A stretch of 13,203 bases of DNA from an uncultured Acidimicrobiaceae bacterium (lineage in GTDB: Bacteria; Actinomycetota; Acidimicrobiia; Acidimicrobiales; Microtrichaceae): the NCBI GenBank assembly GCA_937868025.1, contig CALMLJ010000475.1, positions 1-13,203 on the forward strand, read 5' to 3'. Position 1 is the first letter of the stretch. The number at the start of each line of letters is the position of its first letter. This document shows, in pieces, positions 8,691 through 13,203 of the stretch. A model generated the notes under the pieces. The model was not told the origin of the DNA, did no database searches, and saw only the letters and a list, made by a program, of their open reading frames with translations. Made by a program: the position numbers and the translations under genes.

Positions 8691-8728
8691 AAAACAAGGA
8701 CCGGCGCCACCACGAAGGGGCGCCGGTC
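8691..8728 (-). terminator. Strong intrinsic terminator, minus strand
   Basis: A 10-bp perfect GC-rich stem (8719-8728 with 8699-8708) closes a 10-nt loop. On the minus strand it is followed by CTTGTTTT (8698-8691). On the plus strand the following bases are GGGCGAAA, so it works in one direction. It would end either a small RNA starting near 8862 or a roughly 280-nt 3' extension of the nth transcript. Confidence 0.75.
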
Positions 8729-8862
8729 GGGCGAAACGGGTGGCGGGATCCCATTGTCGCCGGTTCCGGGTGGCGGACACCCGGAGTGCAGAACAACTTA
8801 CAGGGAGCAACGACCACTGTCCAGTGTTTCTGTACCACTCTTCGTGACGTCTGGAGACAGGT
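8691..8862 (-). ncRNA. Candidate small RNA of about 170 nt
   Basis: A promoter-like pair on the minus strand (TTTCCA at 8896-8891, 16-nt spacing, TAATAT at 8874-8869) and the intrinsic terminator at 8691-8728 define a transcript of about 170 nt with no credible open reading frame. Within it are an imperfect 5' hairpin (GTCT/AGAC core flanked by GAC/GTC, 8844-8865), an 8-bp hairpin with a 5-nt loop (8765-8785) and the terminator stem. It does not match the landmarks I know for tmRNA, RNase P RNA, SRP RNA or 6C RNA. Alternatively the same structures belong to the 3' untranslated region of nth. This is inference from structure only. Confidence 0.35.
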
Positions 8863-8868
8863 CACACC

Positions 8869-8896
8869 ATATTAGTGCGACTCCCTTAACTGGAAA
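8869..8896 (-). promoter_or_regulatory. Promoter-like sequence upstream of the candidate small RNA
   Basis: On the minus strand TTTCCA (8896-8891) agrees with TTGACA at four of six positions. It is followed after 16 nt by TAATAT (8874-8869), one base from TATAAT-type spacing and a fit to TANNNT. Expected initiation is at 8862 or 8863. The segment GTGAC-N12-GTCAC (8844-8865) covers that point and could alternatively be an operator. No coding gene follows within 250 nt on this strand. Confidence 0.4.
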
Positions 8897-8933
8897 TCCC
8901 AAAGAGTTCGTGAAGGATTGCCCAAGAACGCGG

Positions 8934-8976
8934 GAACGCCGTTCTGGATCGCGACAGATTGTCGCGAACGGTGTTC
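8934..8976. terminator. Bulged 17-bp hairpin at the end of nth
   Basis: The outer arms 8934-8944 and 8966-8976 pair over 11 positions (one G-U in plus-strand RNA, C-A in minus-strand RNA). The inner arms 8951-8956 and 8960-8965 pair over 6 bp around a 3-nt loop, with a 6-nt bulge at 8945-8950. An alternative perfect 8-bp inner stem runs 8949-8956 with 8960-8967. The hairpin overlaps two bases of the nth stop codon. No U tract follows on either strand, so it may pause polymerase or protect the 3' end rather than terminate fully. Confidence 0.45.
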
Positions 8977-9625
8977 AGCCGACGCCGGCCGACGGACAGA
9001 AGTCGGCGAGCACACACCCACCGCAGTTGGGTTTCCGGGCGAAGCAGACCCGACGGCCGTGGAGGATGATGCGCAGGCTGAACTCGCCCCGCTCCGCCTC
9101 GGGCACCATCGGGTTGAGGAGGAGTTCGACCTTGACCGGATCGGTGTCGGTCGGCTCGATGATGCCCAGCCGCTTCGTGAGCCGGAGCACGTGGGTGTCG
9201 ACCGGCAACCCCGGCAGGCCCAACGCCACGCTCCGCACGACGTTGGCGGTCTTTCGCCCGACGCCCGGCAACGACACGAGGTCGGCCATCGCCCCCGGCA
9301 CCTCCCCACCGAACTCCTCGACGAGCCGGGTGGCCATGCCGAGCAGGCTCTTCGTCTTCGACTGGAAGAACCCCGTCGAGTGGATGACCTCCTGCACCTC
9401 CTCGGGAGGTGCTACCGACAGTGCCGCCGGCGTGGGCCACCGACGGAACAGCTCCGGGGTGACCATGTTGACCCGCTGGTCGGTGCTCTGCGCCGACAGG
9501 ATCGTGGCGGCCAACAGCTCGAAGGCGTTCGTATGGTCGAGTTCGCACTCGGCCTCGGGGTATTCGACGGCGAGCCGCTCGTGGGTGAGACGGGCACGCC
9601 CCTTCGGCGATCGCGGTCGGGCCAT
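8975..9625 (-). CDS. nth: Endonuclease III, oxidised-pyrimidine DNA glycosylase/AP lyase
   Basis: Nth removes oxidised pyrimidines from DNA and cleaves at the abasic site. The 216-aa protein has the helix-hairpin-helix LPGVGRKTANVV (119-130) with the nucleophilic lysine K125, the catalytic aspartate D143 in PVDTHVLR, and the 4Fe-4S loop with exact C-x6-C-x2-C-x5-C spacing (C194, C201, C204, C210). The LSAQSTDQRVN block (43-53) is also typical. The ATG at 9623-9625 gives the standard length; no Shine-Dalgarno is visible, and a TACGTT box 6 nt upstream suggests a leaderless message. It is divergent from mshD with only 22 nt between the start codons. Confidence 0.96.
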   Translation of the reverse strand: MARPRSPKGRARLTHERLAVEYPEAECELDHTNAFELLAATILSAQSTDQRVNMVTPELFRRWPTPAALSVAPPEEVQEVIHSTGFFQSKTKSLLGMATRLVEEFGGEVPGAMADLVSLPGVGRKTANVVRSVALGLPGLPVDTHVLRLTKRLGIIEPTDTDPVKVELLLNPMVPEAERGEFSLRIILHGRRVCFARKPNCGGCVLADFCPSAGVG

Positions 9626-9631
9626 GCGGTG

Positions 9632-9637
9632 AACGTA
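9632..9637 (-). promoter_or_regulatory. -10 box of nth, leaderless arrangement
   Basis: TACGTT on the minus strand lies exactly 6 nt before the nth ATG. It shares bases 9636-9637 with the plus-strand -10 box of mshD. No ribosome-binding sequence precedes the ATG. Confidence 0.5.
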
Positions 9638-9641
9638 GCCT
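9636..9641 (+). promoter_or_regulatory. -10 box of the mshD-rlmN cluster, leaderless arrangement
   Basis: TAGCCT on the plus strand lies exactly 6 nt before the mshD ATG, and the intervening GTCCCC-type spacer has no purine-rich ribosome site. It overlaps the nth -10 box by two bases, so two polymerases could not hold both at once. Confidence 0.5.
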
Positions 9642-9647
9642 GTCCCC

Positions 9648-10361
9648 ATGACATCGACCGGCCCCCGCCCGGGCCACCCGACCGAGGCCGAGCTCGCCGA
9701 CGCCATCGAACGCCACGGCGGCCGACTCGACGAGTCCCAGGGCCAACCGCGTTGGTGGATCACCGACCCGTCGTCGGCGGCCGAGGACACCGCAGTGCAC
9801 ATCGGCATGACCGAGCACCGCCGCCTCTTCCAGATGCGACGGCCGCTCCCGCTCGACCTCACACCGGTCGACGACGCCGAGCCGCCACCCACGCTCGACA
9901 CCCGGGCGTTCGACCCGTCTCGCGACGTCGACACGTGGCTCGCGATCAACAATGCCGCGTTCTCGTGGCACCCCGAACAGGGCGGCTGGACCCGCGAGAC
10001 CCTCGAGGCTCGAATGGCCGAGCCGTGGTTCGACCTCGACGACTTCCGCATCGCCGATCTCGACGGGACCATGGCCGGGTTCTGCTGGACGAAGGTCCAT
10101 CCCGAGACGGCAACCGAACCGCGGCTGGGCGAGATCTATGTGATCGCCGTCGCTCCGGCACGGGTCGGGACGGGCCTCGGCACCGCGCTCACCGTCGCCG
10201 GACTCGACTGGCTGTGGGCCCGCCGCCACACCCCGGTCGGCATGCTGTACGTCGAGTCCGACAACGATCGGGCGTTGGCGACCTACCGCCGACTCGGGTT
10301 CCGCATCCACTCGACCGACGTCGCGTTCGGGCCGCCCCCGAGCGCGGCCGTCGGGCCGTGA
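9648..10361 (+). CDS. mshD: Mycothiol synthase-like GNAT acetyltransferase, shortened N-terminal domain
   Basis: MshD acetylates Cys-GlcN-Ins with acetyl-CoA to finish mycothiol, the main low-molecular-weight thiol of actinobacteria. The C-terminal GNAT domain (about 85-230) carries the family's distinctive blocks: NNAAFSWHPEQGGWT (101-115), EPWFD (125-129), GFCWTKVHPE (144-153), the acetyl-CoA loop GEIYVIAVAPARVGTGLGTAL (161-181) and MLYVESDNDRALATYRRLGF (199-218). Mycobacterial MshD has two GNAT domains in about 315 aa. This protein has 237, and its first 70 residues keep only the end of domain 1, with HRRLFQMRRPLP (58-69). Because domain 2 is the catalytic one in MshD, activity may be retained. 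The ATG is leaderless-type. The last 4 nt overlap rlmN. Confidence 0.85.
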   Translation: MTSTGPRPGHPTEAELADAIERHGGRLDESQGQPRWWITDPSSAAEDTAVHIGMTEHRRLFQMRRPLPLDLTPVDDAEPPPTLDTRAFDPSRDVDTWLAINNAAFSWHPEQGGWTRETLEARMAEPWFDLDDFRIADLDGTMAGFCWTKVHPETATEPRLGEIYVIAVAPARVGTGLGTALTVAGLDWLWARRHTPVGMLYVESDNDRALATYRRLGFRIHSTDVAFGPPPSAAVGP

Positions 10362-11467
10362 GCGCCGTGAGCGCCACGGCCCCGACGCGCTACGGCATCG
10401 ACCGGTCCGGCCTCGCCGACCTCCTCGCCGACCAACCGCGGTACCGCGTCGACCAGATCTGGGAGGGCTGGTACCGCCAACTGCGCCGCTCCGACGAACT
10501 GACCAACCTGCCGAAGGCCCTGCGCGCCCGCCTCGACGACGAACTCCCCACCTCGCTCGACCTCGTCGCCCGTTCGGTGAGCGACGACGGCGACACCACG
10601 AAGTTCCTCTGGCGCCTCCATGACGGCGCCACCGTCGAGACGGTCCTGATGCTCTATCCCGACCGGGCCACGGTGTGCATCTCGACCCAGGCCGGGTGTG
10701 CCATGGCCTGCGGCTTCTGCGCCACCGGCCAGGCCGGGTTCGAACGACACCTCACGGTCGGCGAGGTCGTCGAGCAGGTCATCGCTGCAGCCCGGGTCGC
10801 CGCCGACGCGACGACGCCCCGACGAGTGTCGAACATCGTGTTCATGGGCATGGGCGAACCGCTCGCGAACTACTCGGCGACGTGGGGAGCCGTCGAGCGG
10901 TTGCACGCCGACGTCGGCATCTCGGCGCGCCACCTCACCGTGTCGACCGTCGGCATCATCCCCGGCATCCGGCGCCTCGCCACCGAGGCGCTCCCGATCA
11001 ACCTCGCGGTGTCGTTGCACGCCGCCAACGACCGTCTCCGCGACGAGCTCGTCCCGATCAACAAGCGCTACCCCCTCGATGCCCTCGCCGAGGCGTGCGC
11101 GGAGTACCTCGCCGTCAAGAACCGCCGGCTCAGCTTCGAGTGGGCGATGATCGCCGGGGTCAACGACCGGGACGCCGATGCCGATGAACTCGCGGCGTAC
11201 GCCCGGTCGCTGCGGGCGCACATCAACCTCATCCCCCTCAACCCGACGCCCGGCTACCCCACCGTCGGCTCGTCGGGGGAACGGGTCCGGCAGTTCCGGG
11301 ACCGCCTCACCGACGCCGGCGCCAACGCCACCATCCGCGCCAACCGCGGCACCGAGATCGACGCCGCGTGCGGCCAGCTGAGCACACTCCACGGGCAGCA
11401 GGCAGCGGGTTCGGGGACCGTGTCGGTGGAGTTGGCACCGAAACGCCCGGCGACGCTGCCAGACTGA
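10358..11467 (+). CDS. rlmN: Dual-specificity 23S rRNA/tRNA adenine-C2 methyltransferase
   Basis: RlmN is a radical SAM enzyme that methylates C2 of A2503 in 23S rRNA and A37 in some tRNAs. In this 369-aa protein the iron-sulphur motif C-x3-C-x2-C is C114, C118 and C121 (GCAMACGFCATG). C107 precedes it by seven residues as in the E. coli enzyme. The methyl-carrying cysteine is C338 in DAACGQL. MGMGEP (163-168), S-L-H-A-A-N (219-224) and I-P-L-N (292-295) are further family marks. Translation starts at a GTG overlapping the mshD stop (GTGA), or at a second GTG 9 nt later. The C-terminus extends about 25 residues past C338 with a low-complexity tail. Cfr is unlikely given the housekeeping-type context. 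Confidence 0.96.
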   Translation: MSAVSATAPTRYGIDRSGLADLLADQPRYRVDQIWEGWYRQLRRSDELTNLPKALRARLDDELPTSLDLVARSVSDDGDTTKFLWRLHDGATVETVLMLYPDRATVCISTQAGCAMACGFCATGQAGFERHLTVGEVVEQVIAAARVAADATTPRRVSNIVFMGMGEPLANYSATWGAVERLHADVGISARHLTVSTVGIIPGIRRLATEALPINLAVSLHAANDRLRDELVPINKRYPLDALAEACAEYLAVKNRRLSFEWAMIAGVNDRDADADELAAYARSLRAHINLIPLNPTPGYPTVGSSGERVRQFRDRLTDAGANATIRANRGTEIDAACGQLSTLHGQQAAGSGTVSVELAPKRPATLPD

Positions 11468-11472
11468 TCGCC

Positions 11473-12384
11473 GTGCAACGGTTCCAACGCTACGACGACC
11501 ACGGCTGGTTCAAGGTGGGCCAGGTCGAGGTCACGACCTCGGTCCTCCTCGCCGCGTCGTCACTCATCTTCATGGTCCTCGGTGTCATCGCCGCGGCCAT
11601 CTTCCGGGACCCGCTCTTCTACGACGCGACCGACGTTCGTGCTGGCGAGGTGTGGCGCGTCGTCACGTGGCCGCTCAGCGACGGCGTCAGCATCTGGCTG
11701 CTCCTGTCCGCCGCGATGATGTACCTGATCGGCGGCGACATCGAGCGCGAGCTCGGCCGCCGGCGGTTCGCCTGGCTGATCGGCGCGCTCGTGGTGATCC
11801 CTGCGGTCGTCACCGTCGGTTTCGAATACGTCGGGGCCGCCGGCATCAGCCGCCTCGTCAGCCCGCTCTTCGTGGTGCTCGTGCTGTGGCACCCCACGAT
11901 CCGGACGTTCTTCAACATCCCCCTCTGGGCGGTCGTGGTGGTGTTCGAGGTCTTCGACCTCCTGCAGATCCTCGATCTCCGAAACGCCGGCGCCCCCATC
12001 GGCGGCCTGCTCACCTTCTGGGCGGCCTCGCTGGCCGTCGCCGCCCTCGGGGCCCGCGCCTTCGGCATCACCGAGTTCACCCAGATCCCCAAGATCCCGC
12101 TCCCCCAGTTCATCACCGGCGACCCGTACCAGAAGGCCAACCGCGCCCGCGAGAAGCAGCAGCGCAAGCAGTCGAAGGGCTCGGGTGGTTCCGGCGGCGG
12201 GTTGCGGCGGCACAAGGACCCGGCGCCGGTCATCCCGATCCGTCCCGAGGCCCGCCTCGACCGCGCCGACCAGGCCGACATGGACTGGCTGCTCGACAAG
12301 ATCAGCGCCTCGGGCATGGACAGTCTCACGCCCGACGAGCGCCGCCGCCTCGACGAGCACAGCCGCCGCCTCCGCGGCCAGTAA
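11473..12384 (+). CDS. Rhomboid-fold membrane protein lacking catalytic residues, with DUF6576-like tail
   Basis: This 303-aa protein has six predicted membrane segments (about 22-44, 72-87, 99-117, 124-140, 149-167, 177-196) and a cytoplasmic C-terminal third. The order and motifs match the rhomboid fold: W-R-x-x-T-W-P-L before TM2, Y-L-I-G-G-D-I-E-R-E-L-G at the end of TM2, and A-P-I-G-G-L-L in the last segment. The catalytic serine motif G-A-S-G reads G-A-A-G (121-124), the TM6 histidine position is P175, and the TM2 His and Asn positions are W75 and S79, so it is a pseudoprotease if aligned correctly. A Gly/Ser/Lys linker (232-247) leads to D-W-L-L-D-K-I-S-A-S-G-M-D-S-L-T-P-D-E-R-R-R-L (271-293), a DUF6576-type C-terminal motif found on rhomboids. 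The GTG start is 5 nt after rlmN. Its role is unknown; chaperoning or trapping membrane proteins is a guess from iRhoms and derlins. Confidence 0.8.
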   Translation: MQRFQRYDDHGWFKVGQVEVTTSVLLAASSLIFMVLGVIAAAIFRDPLFYDATDVRAGEVWRVVTWPLSDGVSIWLLLSAAMMYLIGGDIERELGRRRFAWLIGALVVIPAVVTVGFEYVGAAGISRLVSPLFVVLVLWHPTIRTFFNIPLWAVVVVFEVFDLLQILDLRNAGAPIGGLLTFWAASLAVAALGARAFGITEFTQIPKIPLPQFITGDPYQKANRAREKQQRKQSKGSGGSGGGLRRHKDPAPVIPIRPEARLDRADQADMDWLLDKISASGMDSLTPDERRRLDEHSRRLRGQ

Positions 12385-12427
12385 CCCGGCACCGGCGGTT
12401 CATTCGCCGACCACCGCCGCGCTGAGC

Positions 12428-12433
12428 AAGAAT
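12428..12433 (+). promoter_or_regulatory. Weak -10-like box before the MaoC gene
   Basis: AAGAAT lies 7 nt before the ATG at 12441, a spacing consistent with a leaderless transcript, but the first base departs from TANNNT. The preceding 56-nt gap also holds a small 5-bp hairpin (CGGCG 12393-12397 with CGCCG 12405-12409) that may mark the end of the upstream cluster. No ribosome site is seen. Confidence 0.25.
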
Positions 12434-12440
12434 CGCCGCC

Positions 12441-12899
12441 ATGGCTACTCAGATCAACGGCATCGCCGGCATGAAGGAACTCGTCGGACAGCACCTTGGC
12501 TACAGCGACTGGCTGGAGATCACCCAGGAGCGGGTGAACCAGTTCGCCGAGGCGACCGGTGACCACCAGTGGATCCATGTCGATCCCGAGCGCGCCAAGG
12601 ACGGTCCCTTCGGCGGCACCATCGCCCACGGCTACCTCACGCTGAGCATCGGCCCGATGCTCGCCCCGCAGGTCATGCAGGCCACCGGCTTCAAGATGGG
12701 CGTCAACTACGGCTGCGGCAAGGTGCGCTTCCCGAGCCCCGTGCCCGTCGGCTCGAAGCTCCGTCTCGGTGTCGAGATCAAGGAGATCGACGAACTCGCC
12801 CCCGGTCAGGCCCAGTGCACCTACCTCTACACCTTCGAGGTGGAGGGTGCGTCGAAGCCGAGCTGCGTCGCCGAGGTCATCGTCCGGATGTACGAGTAG
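12441..12899 (+). CDS. MaoC-type (R)-specific enoyl-CoA hydratase/dehydratase
   Basis: The protein is a 152-aa single hot-dog domain. The hydratase-2 signature runs from residue 35 to 70: F-A-E-A-T-G-D-H-Q-W-I-H-V-D-P-E-R-A followed by G-P-F-G-G-T-I-A-H-G-Y-L-T-L-S. The catalytic pair is D41 and H46, with the usual spacing of five, matching the D40/H45 pair of the mycobacterial homologue Rv0130. It probably hydrates trans-2-enoyl-CoA to (R)-3-hydroxyacyl-CoA in the cytoplasm, in fatty-acid breakdown or synthesis; chain length cannot be read. It forms a homodimer in related proteins. The neighbours do not name a pathway, and it looks monocistronic, being bounded by a 56-nt gap upstream and a very stable hairpin downstream. 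Confidence 0.9.
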   Translation: MATQINGIAGMKELVGQHLGYSDWLEITQERVNQFAEATGDHQWIHVDPERAKDGPFGGTIAHGYLTLSIGPMLAPQVMQATGFKMGVNYGCGKVRFPSPVPVGSKLRLGVEIKEIDELAPGQAQCTYLYTFEVEGASKPSCVAEVIVRMYE

Positions 12900-12906
12900 G
12901 AACCCA

Positions 12907-12976
12907 GCGCCTCACCGGTTCTGTCCTGCAGATTCGCCCCTCCAGGGGCAGAACTGCAGGACAGAACCGGTGGCGC
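12907..12976. terminator. 19-bp perfect inverted repeat between convergent genes, likely two-way terminator
   Basis: The arms 12913-12931 and 12954-12972 are exact reverse complements over 19 bp. The 22-nt loop contains its own hairpin (GCCCC 12936-12940 with GGGGC 12945-12949). The stem extends by GCGC/GCGC (12907-12910 with 12973-12976) past a 2-nt bulge. It sits 13 nt after the MaoC stop and 9 nt after the stop of the oppositely oriented oxidoreductase. The placement suits a bidirectional terminator. It lacks U tracts on both sides, which is common in GC-rich actinobacteria. The length and perfection exceed a normal terminator, so a repeat-family palindrome is also possible. Confidence 0.7.
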
Positions 12977-12981
12977 GACGC

Positions 12982-13203
12982 TCAGCGGAAGTTGGGCATG
13001 ACCTCGGTGGCGAACAGCTCCAGGGTCTCCGTCGACGGGAAGTCGGCGATCCACGGCACCACACCACCGACGCCGAGTTTGCGGTAGGCCTCGAGCTTCT
13101 CGGCCACCTGCTCGGGGCTGCCGACGAGGTTGTTGGTGCTCCACGTCTCGAACGGCTCGCCCCAGAAGCTGCGGGACTCGGTGCCGATCTCGGCCTCGGT
13201 CGA
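12982..13203 (-). CDS. Luciferase-like (LLM class) flavin-dependent oxidoreductase, C-terminal end only
   Basis: The minus-strand frame is open at the right edge and encodes the last 73 residues, ending TGA at 12984-12982. The visible end includes GSPEQVAEKLEAYRKLGV followed by a V-V-P-W-I-A-D-F-P segment and T-L-E-L-F-A-T-E-V-M-P-N-F. This G-S-P-E-x-V-x-x-x-L ... F-x-x-E-V-x-P-x-F pattern is characteristic of the C-terminal barrel helices of bacterial luciferase-like proteins, which use FMN or F420. The catalytic region, cofactor and substrate lie outside the window. It converges on the MaoC gene. Confidence 0.85.
   Translation of the reverse strand, partial: STEAEIGTESRSFWGEPFETWSTNNLVGSPEQVAEKLEAYRKLGVGGVVPWIADFPSTETLELFATEVMPNFR

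Larger units (their letters stand above)
8607..8974. other. Non-coding stretch with three hairpins
   Basis: This is the longest gap in the window, lying between the small protein (+) and nth (-). I see no credible protein gene. From about 8785 to 8935 the DNA is visibly less GC-rich than the flanks. It holds the terminator at 8691-8728, an 8-bp hairpin with a 5-nt loop at 8765-8785, a palindromic segment at 8844-8865, a promoter-like sequence at 8869-8896, and a hairpin starting at 8934 that runs into the nth stop codon. The word CGGGTGGCGG occurs twice (8737-8746 and 8767-8776), so the hairpin at 8765-8785 could refold with the second copy. Confidence 0.7.

Noticed and set aside
8581..8865. 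Possible 94-aa minus-strand protein starting with GTG in the non-coding gap.
   Set aside because: It reads through the intrinsic terminator and antisense into the end of the small plus-strand gene. Its composition is random-looking and no domain is visible.
8844..8865. GTGAC-N12-GTCAC as a CRP/FNR-family binding site.
   Set aside because: The spacer is 12 nt instead of the 6 nt of TGTGA-N6-TCACA sites, and the interior is itself palindromic, which fits an RNA hairpin better.
8800..8867. Partial resemblance to a cobalamin riboswitch on the plus strand (CCACTGT, then GTCTGGAGAC).
   Set aside because: The B12-box match is incomplete, the flanking conserved elements are missing, and no plus-strand gene follows for about 780 nt.
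8651..8875. Possible 74-aa plus-strand protein in the same gap.
   Set aside because: It has no ribosome site, atypical codon use, no recognisable motif, and it spans the terminator and both hairpins.
8918..10357. The in-frame open stretch upstream of rlmN, which would make an 849-aa fusion.
   Set aside because: It runs antisense through nth and out of frame through mshD with no family motifs. RlmN has its normal N-terminus at the GTG overlapping the mshD stop.

Overview
The window is high-GC DNA that is almost entirely coding, with frequent GTG starts, 1-8 nt gene overlaps and several TANNNT -10 boxes placed 6-7 nt before a start codon (the leaderless arrangement). It also carries two mycothiol-linked genes. 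Together these point to an actinobacterium. The his gene order plus this GroES-type gene suggest a deep branch such as Acidimicrobiia, but that rank is inference.

Layout. (1) 2-649, +: the 3' part of a mycothiol-dependent maleylpyruvate isomerase-family gene. (2) 740-8343, -: one long amino-acid operon read right to left, hisD-hisC-hisB-hisH-hisA-hisF-(GroES-like)-hisI-trpE. Junctions are mostly overlapping or nearly so. The clear exceptions are an 85-nt hisB/hisH gap holding a long inverted repeat and the non-histidine GroES-like gene between hisF and hisI. hisG, hisE and the other trp genes are not here. (3) 8409-8606, +: a small helical protein divergent from hisD. (4) 8607-8974: a 368-nt non-coding stretch, partly lower in GC, with a strong minus-strand intrinsic terminator, a promoter-like sequence upstream of it and several hairpins; it may encode a small RNA of about 170 nt. 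(5) 8975-9625, -: nth (endonuclease III), head to head with (6) 9648-12384, +: mshD-like acetyltransferase, rlmN and a rhomboid-fold membrane protein in a tight cluster. (7) 12441-12899, +: a MaoC-type hydratase, converging across a 19-bp perfect inverted repeat on (8) 12982-13203, -: the C-terminal end of a luciferase-like flavin-dependent oxidoreductase.

How the genes work together. The operon covers most of histidine synthesis from PR-AMP cyclohydrolase (HisI) through histidinol dehydrogenase (HisD) and adds anthranilate synthase I (TrpE), so it joins the two pathways that consume PRPP. MshD makes mycothiol, the cofactor expected for the isomerase-family protein at the left end. Nth repairs oxidised pyrimidines and shares a 22-nt start region with mshD.

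I found no mobile element, CRISPR array, tRNA or rRNA, and no clearly new multi-gene system. The items most worth a second look are the candidate RNA at 8691-8862, the overlapping face-to-face promoters of nth and mshD, the rhomboid that has lost all its catalytic residues, the GroES paralogue in the his operon, and the two long inverted repeats.
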